Source: Hoplostethus atlanticus
Taxonomy: Eukaryota > Chordata > Actinopteri > Trachichthyiformes > Trachichthyidae
DNA: 64,000 nucleotides
Assembly: GCA_034670405.1 (NCBI GenBank)
Contig: JAXDDX010000018.1
Location: 5,115,501-5,179,500 of the forward strand
Direction of reading: 5' to 3'
Shown here: in pieces, positions 43,546-58,100 of the stretch
Layout of the letters: each line of letters opens with the position of its first letter
Numbering within the stretch: position 1 is the first letter of the stretch
Made by a program: the position numbers and the translations under genes
Notes under the pieces: generated by a model
What the model was told of the DNA's origin: nothing
Seen by the model: only the letters and a program-made list of their open reading frames with translations
Database searches by the model: none

Positions 43546-43551
43546 AATAAA
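43546..43551 (+). terminator. nfrkb: nfrkb polyadenylation signal AATAAA
   Basis: Canonical AATAAA about 570 nt after the stop codon, just before a transposon insertion that begins near 43694. No nearer canonical hexamer was noticed, so the 3' untranslated region is likely about 0.6 kb. Confidence 0.6.
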
Positions 43552-43693
43552 CACGCCTAGTCTCTATTGATGGTCCTCAAACTAGACATCCCTTTTTTAT
43601 CCCGACATGTTTGTCAAGATTGATTGCTCTGTTAATGTTTCACCAACCTTTAACACTTCAGTGAGATGTCTCCTTGTTTCATCTGAGGGTTAT

Positions 43694-44432
43694 AATAGAG
43701 TGCTGCAGGAATGAGTCCTAAAACCAGGAAATTAGTTAGCATTTTTGCACTTGCAGTTCCCTCGTCTCAAAGTCAATGGGTTTTTTTGAATAGGGTTTTT
43801 GGTTAGATGCCTGAAATAAGGTCTGTGGTTAACACAAGCTTAAGAGATTTTTCACGTTTTGTTCTACGACATAACATACGTCAGTAAATACCCCACTGTA
43901 TTTTGAAGCTTTTACGTGTCTTAAAAAAGGCGGTTGCTAACAAGTGGCTGAATGAGACTACAGAGGTTGTCGGGGACATTAAACGCCATCACGCCGAACA
44001 CAGTAACTCATCTACTCACTAGTCCGCCTTTACAGCCTGTAGTTGTGTTTATACTCGCGCTCTTGCAAACTATTCAAACTCAAACTTTCCAACTTGTAGA
44101 TTTATCAATTTATAGTATTTTTAGTATTTTTAGTGGTGGTGACGTTGAAGTCATGTGACCGTGGTGTACTTCGTTTATAGTCTAACATTAGCTTTTTACT
44201 TCTGGCGATTGCATTTAAGCTTCAGAAATCAAAAGTGGTGTCCATTTGTGAAGATTATCTTGCTGAACAAAACGTGTAAGTATCATTAACTTTTGTATGC
44301 CACAGAGCTTCTTTTCTGCAGTAATCCAAAATCCAATGGAAAAATCCCATTGGCTTTTTGTCGAGGGAACCAGGGGCGATGCTAACTTTCGGGTTGGCTT
44401 ACAAAAATACATCATCCCTGCAGCACTCTATT
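43694..44432. mobile_element. Non-autonomous DNA transposon downstream of nfrkb
   Basis: Inverted termini aatagagtgctgcagg (43694-43709) and cctgcagcactctatt (44417-44432), with sub-terminal similarity inside. The interior includes ggtgtacttcgtttatagtc and agctttttacttctggc, familiar from teleost repeats. No transposase frame is present. Confidence 0.65.
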
Positions 44433-44848
44433 GTAATACTCCACTAACAATTTATGTGCCACATTCTGATTGCCACATCTTGTTCGACATGATGCAATAT
44501 TAGGAAAGATTTAATGTTGTGACTTGTTGATTTTTGTCTTAATACAGTCTTTTCCTCTTACCAGGTATTTAGTTCACTTTAATAGCAACCCATGCAGGTG
44601 ACCATTAGCTTTCAGGTTAGAATTTATGTATCTTGTACTTTTCTAAGTAGTTTTTCCCCCCAAAACTATTTCAACAGATTATATCATTTCAACCGATTGT
44701 ATCAGTGTTTTACAGATTTTAATATAATAAGTACAATGTGCAAAACGGCAGACATAATATATAGACATAATATTTCTTCAACATTTCTTCATGGCATTCA
44801 TCTCAACATAAAAAATGAAACAAAATTTAAGGGAAATCAAAAAGAATT

Positions 44849-47462
<2,614 letters not shown>

Positions 47463-48743
47463 CCTTTTGTAGGCCTGGAAACAGAAGAGATGTGTGTTAT
47501 AACAGATTTATAACAGTTATAACAGACAGTAATCAATAGAATTACTAATTATTACATACAGTAACTTCAATATGTATTTGGACAGGGACACTGTTCAATA
47601 TTTTGGCTGTATTCCTTTGAATGTGACGACTGAATGACAACTTTGAGATTGAAGTGCAGACTTGAGCTTCATTTTTTTGATGCTGTTTTCAGCCGTTTCG
47701 GATGAAAACCTCAAGAAATGCAGTCATTTGACGTTCTCTAAATCAATAATTAAAATGCAAAAGAACTAGAAATGGAACCTGGCTATGAGATATCCAAAAG
47801 TTAGGTGATGTTTGAGGGTTGCTGAGCAAATACTCTCAAAAGCTGGCAGTCGTCACTTCCTCACCATCTTTTCACAGTTTCAAAATGACTTTGACTTTGA
47901 CACTCAATTTGACCTTCCACTTCTAGGTTTCATCTTATCTTAGTGGTCTCCCTGTAAATCATGAAATGCTGTGTGGGCAAAGTTCTACCATACTCTGCTC
48001 ATACTCTCTAAAATGGATTTCTTTGCATTAATTACACCTTATCTGTTCAGGGCACGTTAGTAGAGTACGTCCTTTCATTCTAATGATATCTGCTCATTTG
48101 TCTTGCAAAAACAATTAAAATCAAACAGAGCTGTTTGGTAAGTCAGGAAGTACACAACATTTTGCATTTCAGGGAAGGTAATACCGGCTGTGTTTATCAA
48201 AACTGAACTGATTAGTTGAGCGATGTTCTGTTTTTTTTTATTTTTCAATGTAAATGGATGCATTTAACTACTTATATGGAACAAAAACTAGACACAAACT
48301 GTAGCAGCATGGTCAACAACATGTAATTAAGAAATGAATATGGGCTTTTTTTATGGGCTGAATTTATGCTTTTATAGGTTATTTGTAAACTAGTTGGAAA
48401 ACTAGTGCTCATAATTGAATACAATATAATGTAATGTTTGTTAATTGGATTCATAAATACTTTCCAGCTTTCTCTGTTTCCTCCTTTAGTCCATGTTAGC
48501 CAGCATGCACCCTGGGCATGTTTACGCGGTAACGCATGTTCTGTCAGACAAGTTTTTCTCGAACTGCTGAATACCTGTTTGACTTGACTAGCCCTTTGTC
48601 ACTGTCCTCTCACTCGATACATGCTGGTACACTCAAAACAGCTCAAACAGAAAAATATATCTTTCCTGTCACTATAAAACCATAGTATGATAACTGATAG
48701 ATAGATAGAAAAAGACAGATAAATGATAGATAAATGCACATAC

Positions 48744-48890
48744 CTTATTTGCTGCTACTATTTCCCAAATGGTTTAAATAGTGGTGAGAATCTGTGAGTC
48801 TCTCCAGCTGGGAAGTGAGTGAGAGTGCTCTGGTCTGTGTAAACTGTGTGCACCTGTACTAGTCTGTACTGAGATCATCACGGAGCCCCA
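48744..48890 (-). other. tmem45b: tmem45b 5' untranslated exon (upstream end approximate)
   Basis: Minus-strand donor AAATAAG followed by GTATGT at 48744/48743; the coding exon 2 acceptor lies at 47475 (TTTCCAG). The first exon thus sits about 1.3 kb upstream of the ATG. The transcription start is not determined. Confidence 0.45.
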
Positions 48891-49494
48891 CCCAGAATTT
48901 GCATGGCATTATTAGTTCCCAAGAGGACCATCTTGGGGACTAATAATGAAATGAAGACAAATTAATAGTAACGCTATGCTTGTTTTAATCATGTATTAAT
49001 TAAAGTATTAATGATTTTCTTGGACTATGATTCTGTGAAAGATATCTAACTACAAATCTGTGTTTAAACCCAGAATTTATTTTGCCTTCAATTTCGACAT
49101 CTTAGAAATGAAATCTGTTTTAGAGCTATGGAGCACAAATGAGATTTAGTGAGAACTTTAGTGAGAGCATTTGAGTTAATGTATAAGCTCAGACTCAGGC
49201 TGTGTAATCAAGGAGAGGCAGCTGTAATGGACAATTTTAAATGAACTTTGCACCCATTTTAAATAAATGTTTATTGCAATGTTTATTATCATTAGGTGAC
49301 AATCATTCTTCATGTAAAGTTAGTTCTCAAACAAGTGCATTCATATATTGGAGTGGTTTACACAAGGAACAAAACTGGATGTTAAAAAAACAAAACAAAA
49401 AAAAACCTGCTTGTGTTTATCATTAAAGCCAGTATTGAATTCTCACAATAAAATAAATAATAGTCAGCAGAAGATTTTCTTTTACATATGAGGG
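48891..49494. other. Spacer between tmem45b and gng8
   Basis: AT-rich and without a recognisable gene. On the minus strand the gng8 3' untranslated region falls here; AATAAA hexamers (forward TTTATT) near 49270-49290 could serve as its polyadenylation signals. Confidence 0.5.
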
Positions 49495-49650
49495 TTATAG
49501 TATTTCACAGAATAATTTCTTCTCTCGAAATGGGTTCTCAGAGGATGGTACTGGTGTAACCAGGGGGTCCTCTTTGGCATGAGCTTCACAGTAGGCCATC
49601 AAATCAGCTGCTGCTTTGGATACCTGTACAAAAGTGTGTGTGCAAGTGTG

Positions 49651-49684
<34 letters not shown>

Positions 49685-49944
49685 AAGGGTGTGAGGGGGG
49701 CAGGTTAGAGAAAATAAAAATCAAGTTCAGCTAATTGCTTATGTCAATTAACCATTTGTATTAAAGAGCCAAACATAGTCATGTACTTTGGGCATCCTAA
49801 TGCAATACCTGCATGATGTTAATAATTTGGGTTGTGTACTTCCATGATGCGCTGACTCACCATCATCCTCTCTATGTTAACCTCCAGTTTCAATTGTTCT
49901 ACCGTCTTCCGAGCATCTGCGATCTTGGCCATGTTGTTCGACAT
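49495..49944 (-). CDS. gng8: G protein gamma subunit, gamma-8-like
   Basis: Complete 70-codon CDS in two exons: 49944-49861 and 49623-49495. It opens [20 protein letters not shown], nearly the same as mammalian GNG8 ([20 protein letters not shown]), and continues [27 protein letters not shown] and [14 protein letters not shown]. Length equals human GNG8. The protein forms an obligate dimer with a G-beta subunit and is anchored to membranes by prenylation at its C-terminal CaaX box, here Cys-Glu-Ile-Leu; the final Leu predicts geranylgeranylation. The second half also resembles GNG4 (ENPFREKK), but GNG4 has an N-terminal extension that is absent here. A 5' untranslated part begins at an acceptor near 49978. 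Confidence 0.85.
49635..49680. repeat. (GT)n/(GA)n microsatellite in the gng8 intron
   Basis: GT run followed by a GA-rich run, directly upstream of gng8 exon 2 in the gene's orientation. Confidence 0.85.
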
Positions 49945-49978
49945 CCTGCCCCCTTCCCACTGTAAGTCAGCCAACCTG

Positions 49979-51600
49979 CATCCAATCAGAAAATGTTTAG
50001 TTATCAGAAAATCTATTTTTTGCGTCATGAGTGAAGAAACCACATGATAGAAACAATCCAAATGTGATTGCCCTAGCACAGTGAGTGACAAAGTATTGGC
50101 GGTATCCATGCCATGATGAGAGTCTGTTTCAATTTGCTTGTTATTTCTGCTCCCTGGGTCTCAGCTGGAAGTGGCACAGGGAGGGTCTCAGAGGAAGAGG
50201 CGAGGGGAGGGGCAGGCAAGAGCAGCTTTCCCCAGAGGGGGTATCCGCTAGCGTAGAAAGTAAATACACCTAACTCATATCTGTCAACATAAAATATAGT
50301 TTTGCTCTTCACACAAATAAGTGGCTTCCCTTTTGCCCTCCTTTTAAAACACTTATAACAATATGCATTTATCGTATATTTGCAGGTGAATGGAACATAA
50401 AACAAACAGAGTTGCAATGATATTTTCCACTGTCCTTTCTACACATCTCCTATTATGTTGCTCAATTACTGCCATAGACTGATTCAGGATGGCGCCATGT
50501 TGTTGACCCCTTTAGAAGGCAGCAAATGAGAAGCATCATCAGCCAACAATATTTTGTATTTATTCTGGCTGTCCCCAATTCAAGTGTGAAATTGATTTTT
50601 TTGATACCATCAAAAGTTTTTTCTAAGTAAATAATATACTGTATTATTCAACTCCACTTGTAAAATATGCTGTCAGTATCAGAACACATGTGGAAATAAG
50701 TATTCTGACATCTGATATCTAAATGGTTCACAAAATAACATTCATATAAATTCTATATTTTCTTAATATTGGTAATAACTGATAATAATTCCTCACATTA
50801 CTTACCACAAGTAGACAGCTACAGTTGGGCTGCTGGAGTGGAAGTCCGTTTGTGGTTCAACTGTGTCCTCTACAGTCTACACCAACTTACAGTTACAAAT
50901 GAGGTGAAATTAATGGCAAAGATGAGGAGGAGGGCTTCAGTAGGTTACCTCCTCAAATAATTAGCTTTGGTTCTGCCCCCATGATGGGCTCAATGCAGCA
51001 GTTACAGGCAACATGTGGTGTGACCTTCCTCTCTCAACAGAGTCTCTATCACTCGCTTACCTTACATAAGTCAGAATAACTTGTGTTTCGAGTCAGAACA
51101 TTAAAAATAGTAGAGCCTGAATAGAGTTAGACATTTGTTTTCAATTATTGTTTGTGTATTTGACAGTCATGTTTGAAAAAGAAAAAACAATAATAATTTG
51201 AAAACAACAGTTTTCCATCTTTTGCAAAACGTACAGTCAAGTATTATTATTGTGTTGCCACTGAGCCAGGTTGCTATATGTTGTATAGCTTCTCATAACA
51301 CCTTACAGCACCATGAAACTAAGAGCCTCAGGCTGTAAGGAGGGAGCTCTCAAGAGAATAGCACAATTGTTTTCCATGACTTCACAATTAGACAACTATC
51401 AAGTCTTTAATACGTTGAGATACATTTACTAGCTCATGATATTACCATGGCATGTCTTATGACATGCTCAACACTCACGTATGAATGGTCAGTATTTATA
51501 ACAACTTTATTATGACACAATTGAAGACCAGATTTCAAAATAAAAGCCTGTATAATATAAATTTCAGTTTAATAGGTTTTATAATGTCACAAATTACAGC
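49979..51600. other. Region upstream of gng8
   Basis: No coding gene seen. It should contain the gng8 promoter and first non-coding exon, whose position I cannot fix. Confidence 0.4.
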
Positions 51601-51601
51601 A

Positions 51602-52118
51602 GTTGGGACATTCAATTTCACAGATAAAATGCTTCCAAAGCCCCGTAGAAGAAAAAGCAGTTTAGGGGCAGTCAATGTATATTTAGACTCAGTCCCAGTC
51701 ATTCATTCCACTTTGAAAGACTGGGGAAATTTGACAGGCTCAGCCTCTGCAAAGGGATGGACACGTGTTGCCTATTGCCAAGGAGTGACACAAGGGATGG
51801 AGTCCAAATACAATCTGATGGGGCCTCTCTTCCAAAATGTTACAAGTCTCCATCATATTAAATACCTTCTTTGTCTCATATTGTATTTTTATATTTTGTG
51901 TTTTAGCTGCAGTCATGCTTGAAGGTTTAGACATCATAAAGGGAAACATGAATTCTGATGGATACCAGAGAATTCACGAACATCAGGCCATCAATGCGAG
52001 AGCTGAAGCTGCACGAAAGTGGCTGTTCAACAAGACGGTGATCCTAAGCATTCAAGCTATAGGAGACATTTACCCCAAGTCATCGCTGCCAAAGGAGGTG
52101 CCACAAGTTATTGACTGA
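51602..52118 (+). CDS. Unidentified small protein gene, at least two exons (tentative)
   Basis: I do not recognise this gene. A likely first piece, 51602-51857, follows a plausible acceptor (CACAAATTACAG) and encodes FTDKMLPKPRRRKSSLGAVN, then VYLDSVPVIHSTLKDWGNL and GMESKYNLMGPLFQ. A second piece from 51907 follows a good acceptor (TTTTGTGTTTTAG), encoding MLEGLDIIKGNMNSDGYQRI, HEHQAINARAEAARKWLF and a C-terminus ending PKEVPQVID with stop TGA at 52116-52118. The second piece reads like real protein: charged helix, mixed composition, no low complexity. Joining in frame needs a weak donor (ACAA, GTCTCC) at 51857/51858; other donors are possible and the true start is unknown. A weak signal ATTAAA lies near 52398. 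It may be an uncharacterised gene or a decayed copy. Confidence 0.35.
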
Positions 52119-54699
52119 AGGACTTCACATATTTTTGCACAGGAACCATATTATAAGATTATTCCTCTATATGAAATAATGACCATCCCCTGTGAGGTTC
52201 ACAAACTTTCAAGCACGACTATCTGCAAAATGTATTTGTTCCTGTATCAACTGACAAAGTTGAATGGACCGTACAGTCCTCCAGACCACACCAAAGTGCA
52301 TTGTGCAGATTCGTAACAGTAGGAGACAATTTATCCAAATGCACTATGCTTCATGTAAGGTACCCTAAGTAGTCTAATGGGTGTGCTGTATAAATCCATT
52401 AAAAGGACCAAGTTAAGTCTCTTATCAAGCACCAAACAAATACTAGGTTATTGTAAGAGCATTATCTTTATATTTTATCTTGTGGCAATATTTACACTAT
52501 GACTTTTATACAATGTATCCAAGACCATGTAGCATTGCACCTCAGGGGGAAGTGATTGAGTTTTGATTACATGTGTGAGGTTTCTCAGGAGACTGAACTG
52601 TTCGACTGATAGCTACCCTCTGTCAAGGCTGCCAGTATCTCCTGTAGAGTTGACAGTTATGCCAGACAGCAGCAGGGGGGCAAAGAGGCAACATTGCAGA
52701 GGTAAATGCCAAGCGCCTCATTAGCATTTAGTTTCCCTGCAGTAATTGCTCCATCTCTGTACCAGTAAAACCAGTAAGCGAGCCCTCCTGCTCCGCTAAA
52801 CCAGTTTCTGTCACCGAGGGCCCCAAAACCAGAGTTACGCTGCATGATAAAGTGGGGAGCATTCAGTGAGATTCTCTGTTCTCTATGCATTATTGGCAAA
52901 TATGGACTCCATCGATCCTTTCATCCAGCCACTTATCATCTCTCCCTCTCTCGCCCCCCTCTCTCTTTCTCTCTCTCTCTCTCTCACTCTTAATTGTTAA
53001 TTTATGACAGAAGCCATACCACAGCATGTCATAACAGTGGAGAGAAAGGGAGAAACTCATGCTGATTTGCCATCAAGATCGGTTTACACACATTTAGTGT
53101 GTACATTATTTAGAATGGATACAAATCAATATGTTTAGATCTTTTGAGAAATGCTGATATGAAATTGAAATATATCTGAATATCTTGTTCGCACACCATT
53201 TGGTGAGGTTGTCTTGTGTTGCCACACCTTATATCTCATTCAAATATTGACCATTCTCTATAGACTAACCATTCTCTATACTTAGATTTAACTTAAGTAA
53301 ACCTGTGCTCAAGGAAAAAAACTCAACCTATCCAGGGCACATTGACAGTGGTTGTTTAGGAAAGGGAGAGCGTGACCCAGCAAGCATTTGACAGACAGCA
53401 ACGTGTTAGAGGTGGCCAAGTCCAACGGCAGCCCAAACAACCAAAACAAAAGTTTCACAATATCATATTATGGCACGGTAAAACTTAATATTAAAAACAG
53501 CTTTGGAAACTGTATTGATCTGATATCAGATATTTAGGTCTCAATTTCATAAAACAATGCAGAGAGCACCGACGCACGACTACGCACGTTGTTTCAAGCT
53601 TCGTTTTGGCACTACATTTACACAGGTTTTCAGCGTTAGTGCAGGCCATTATATCAACATCTATTCAATGGCAAAATGTTTGCTGGCACCTCATTCACCC
53701 TCCACACCCACATTTCTCTCGACCCAACAACTTTCACAAACCCGCTTTTCTCTCCTTTGGGCCACTGCTGCACCAAGACAGCATGATTGGGCATGTTTGA
53801 TGAGAGGGAAAACAATTAGTGTTGTCATTCCTGCATCCCAGAACTACTGATCAGACATACATTGACCTTACATCTGCACTACCCTGAGATTGCGTGACAC
53901 CAAAACCTCAACATGTCACCCAATAATTCCAGGTTTCGCCATTGACCTTTCTGGCCTGAAACAACCTGCTCAGCAGTTCAGCAACTGCACTGTAGAAACA
54001 ATCATTATGTGTAGCTGTGGAGTTTCAAAACAAGTCTTTCACTGAACTGTGTCTCTCCGTAATTCATCAACTGTTTCCAAACAAAAGGACACAATCTTTC
54101 CACCAACTTAATGGTACGCTTTCGGCACTGTATTACTGTGTAATACTGTGTTCCACAGTAATAGCCTAGAGAATTTAGTTAATAAAAAAAGAATAAAAGG
54201 TTGAACATTAAGGGTTTTCACAACAGGTAGGGGCTTTTTAATGTACCCAACACAAATCTGTGGCTTTTAGTTTCAGCATGGTCAACATGTATTAGTTTTT
54301 TTTTTTTTTAAATTATTATTACATTCAAATTTTCCCATAAAGAGCCACGGTCCCCTTCACCCCACTTACAACGTGTTATGAAGTTGAGAGAATATTCAAC
54401 AGCATCCAGGGATGTACCATCGTGATTGAATGTGGGCGTGTAAGAACAGATCGCTGCTTGCTTAAAGTTACAAAAAAACAGACTAGACTACCCAAGACTA
54501 CACCCAGATTAAATCACTCCCGTGCGTGTCAATATATCGGTAGCACACAGTTTATTGTTGTCACTCCCGAGATGAAACCTTTTAGGCGACATTTTAGTGA
54601 GAGAGCCATTTGAGCTAATCCCTCAAGTTATCAGTCGCCCGGACACACAACACTGAGACTTTCACGGACAACGGTGTTTTCATGTGCTAGGAAAAAAGA
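52119..54699. other. AT-rich spacer before brd8
   Basis: No gene seen. Includes a TC-rich simple repeat at about 52935-52988. Short open frames near 53557-53850 and 54422-54613 lack recognisable content. Confidence 0.5.
52935..52988. repeat. (TC)n simple repeat
   Basis: Imperfect TC/CT run. Confidence 0.85.
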
Positions 54700-55150
54700 A
54701 AGGACGATAAAAGCGTTTACATAATGTAACGTTACGGACCGGTCGCCGTTACAAAATTTGTTCCCAGGCACCGTTTTGGGGGGATTTCACCGACGTTATT
54801 GTAATTTTAGGGCTTTCTATCTGCGAGGATGTGTGGGAGGTCGGGATGATGACAGGAAGATGGCGAGCGGGGTTGGAAGTGAGTAACGTTGGTAGATAGC
54901 TTGTCATGAAATGATATCCGGGACCGTTCACCGTCCGTGCTGTGCTGTTACCGAGCTCGTGCATGGCAGCCGCCGCAGCCTGCTAAAGAGCATGCATGCG
55001 TGGCTGTCATCGTTGAGTTGACGGCTCAATTTACACCAACGCAACGTCGACGAGCATGGGCTGCCTGTTTGCAACCAGCAGTATAAAACAAACGCCTTTA
55101 GGTGTGCTAGTTCTGTCAGCGTGCGCAGCTCGTGCTCGTGCAATTTACTG
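54700..55150. promoter_or_regulatory. brd8: CpG-rich brd8 promoter / first-exon region
   Basis: CpG dinucleotides are clearly denser here than in flanking AT-rich DNA (for example around 54725-54790 and 54930-55140), covering the brd8 start codon at 54860 and the beginning of intron 1. It contains the palindrome GTAACGTTAC near 54726. This fits a housekeeping-type CpG-island promoter. Confidence 0.6.
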
Positions 55151-58100
55151 AGGTGAACTGCTTTGATGTTAGGCAGCTTTACGTAGCATCAAAATGAAGC
55201 CAAGCTCAGATAGTCACAGTAGATAATAGCATAGGCCTGAGAACTGGTACAGGCATTGATACATTGAACATGCAGTACTTAGCCAAGGCTTTGGGTTTAA
55301 CACCAGCCCTCCATCTACAATGTTCCCTGATATGTGTGTGTATGTATTTATCATCCCCCCCACCCCCCACATCTGCAGAACACAAGTTGCTTGCCATTGG
55401 ACCAACGGAGCCATGGTCAGTGAGGGAGAAGCTGTGTCTGGCCACATCTGTCATGAAGAGTGGAGACCAGAACTGGTATTACATTTGTTTCCATTTTTTT
55501 TTTTTTGCCTGGAGTACCATTTTAGTCTGATGCCAGTCATCCTGTGTTGCATGTGGAAGTGGTGTTATGTAGTACAATACAGCCAACAATACTGCGGGTC
55601 GATCTTGTATGGAACTGTTGAACATTTAACACTGTCAGCGGTCAAGAGCTATCTGGAAATGTTTAAAGATTAGGTTTTCAACATGTTGATAGGAATGTTC
55701 ATAGTTATGACCTGTATGCATCCATCTTTGTATTAAAGATTAAAAATTGTTCAACCCCCCGATAGCTTTAATAATTCCATTTATCTTTGGCATTTCACGT
55801 ACATTTAAAATGCTTCATAACCACTTTTCATCAAGGATATCTTAATTGTGGTAACAATGTTATCACTCTTGTGTTGAATAGTTGCTGGGAAACTGTGCCA
55901 GGAAATATTGTGCCATATTGTAGACAAAAATCCGTCAGAATGGTAATATGAGGTCAGCTTGGCCATTTCCATCTAAGTGCCTGATACCTGCACTGATCCC
56001 AAGCCAGCTTTACCCGTTGGTAACGTCCAGATGTGAGATACATAAGAAATAAACAAGCCACTGTTGTTTGTTGCAGTCTGACTGACCCTCACCAAGGTTA
56101 TCTATATGAAAAATGGAAGATGGATGAAGCTTTAATCAGAGCCTCCCAGTTTGATTGGGTCATATTGATTTAACAATTATGATGCCACCAATACTATCAT
56201 ATTGCCAAGTATAATATTTAGCATGTAGCATCTCTTCAGAAAGTTGACAAAATCATTTTGGAAGAAATAAATAAACCAGGGGGGAAAAAAACAGGATTTC
56301 GAGCCCATAATAAACCAGGACAGAAATAGTTGGATTTCTGGGCTTAAATTCATAAATGTGTTTTTTTTTTTGGTTTTTTTTACAATTGTGTGATTTATTC
56401 AACTCAACAGGGTGTCTGTCAGCCGAGCCATCAAACCATTTGCAGAACCTGGACGACCACCTGATTGGTTTTCTCAAAAGGTATGACAGATTCAGAGCAC
56501 ATTCAGTGCTTTCACCACTTTCCATTGACATATTTTACAAAGCCGTCAATGCTTTACTTCACACCCTTAATTCCTAACCTCTATATATTTTCTTATAATA
56601 ACCAGTCCATAAACATTTTAAAATGTCCTGATTCTCCTCTGGCCTCCGTCACAGCACTGTGCCTCCAAGTACTCTGAGCTCCTGGAAACAACAGAGGCCC
56701 CAAAGTGAGCACATCAGTTACTTTTACCCCGAGCATGCTTTTGTTGAATGTGTTGCCTTTGACATCTGCGTTGAAAGTAGATGCTATGTGGCCCTGTCTT
56801 AAACTAACAACTAAGTGTCATAGTATCTCTTATCCTCAGGCGGAAGCGTGGTGAGAAAGGTGAAGTGGTGGAGACGGTGGAGGATGTGATAGTACGCAGG
56901 CTCACGGCTGAGAGGATCGACGAACTGAAAAAGTTGATAAAAGAAACACAGGAGAAGCACAGGTTCAAAAGGAGCATACCTTTCACCGTGAACACATGAC
57001 CATAAACTGCATTATTGAGATTAGTTTGACCACGTTGATAAGAGATATGTTGTGTTGTATCTACAGGAAGCTGAAGAGGGAGGCTGAACTGATCCAAGCA
57101 GGCCATCTTGATTCCAAACTAGAAGAGTTATGGGAAGAGATTGTGCAGTAAGAAGCAACAAACATCTCCATTCATGCCTCCATAGTTTAGCTTTGCCTCT
57201 AGATAAGCAAAATTAAATAATTGTATTTTTGTCTCTCAGAAAGAAGAAACTGGAGGAGGAGGATGCAGAGTTGAAAAGAAAGACCACAGATGCTGCCTAT
57301 CAGGGTATCTTCATAGTCTTCACTTTTGACGACTCAAAAAGGGTATTGTTGGGTAAAACAAGTGAAAACCTGCTTGCACTAGCTGCAGGCATAGTGCATA
57401 GTGCAAGAATTCTGCAGTTTTGAATGGAAATTGCCCCAAAGGATTTCTGATCAAAAAGTCCCAGAAGGTAGTAGTATTGGTGAATTTAAATGTCATTTAA
57501 ATTGTAGCCAATCCCAGTCTGGACAACACTGTGGGTGTCCCATGTCAATCGGTCCTTGTTAGAAGGTGAATAGCTCATTGAACTGGGTACTCAGCAGAAA
57601 ATCAGCATGATTAATGGCATTTTTATGTGTAGACATTCACCAAGATGAAATTAAAGTGAAATGACATGCACCCTCAGAATCTGAGAGTGAGAGGGCCCCC
57701 TTCATTTATAAATCTAAGTAAATAAATCAGTCGCCAAAGGTATTTCATGTTGGTGAATTGAAGTTTATTTATGTGCCCCTTTATCACAAACAAGCTTCAA
57801 ATGACTTTACAAGCCTAACTAGGTCAGGGCTGATAGACAATCAATTTATGACACCCAGTTGATGCAGAATGTAGACAACAAAACGAATACTGCAGAAATA
57901 GAAGGCTGTAGCGGCCTTACAGGAATGCCTCAGGTGACTTCTCAGGCCTAACTAAGTCATCTGAAAATCAATCGATTATGGCAAATATGATGTTACAGAA
58001 CAGGATCAGAACAAAGGCACATACAAACAGTAACAGGTAGAAGAGGACTCAAAGGACTTAGTAGAGTGGAAGACATAGCAAGCCTACATAATCTGCCTGA

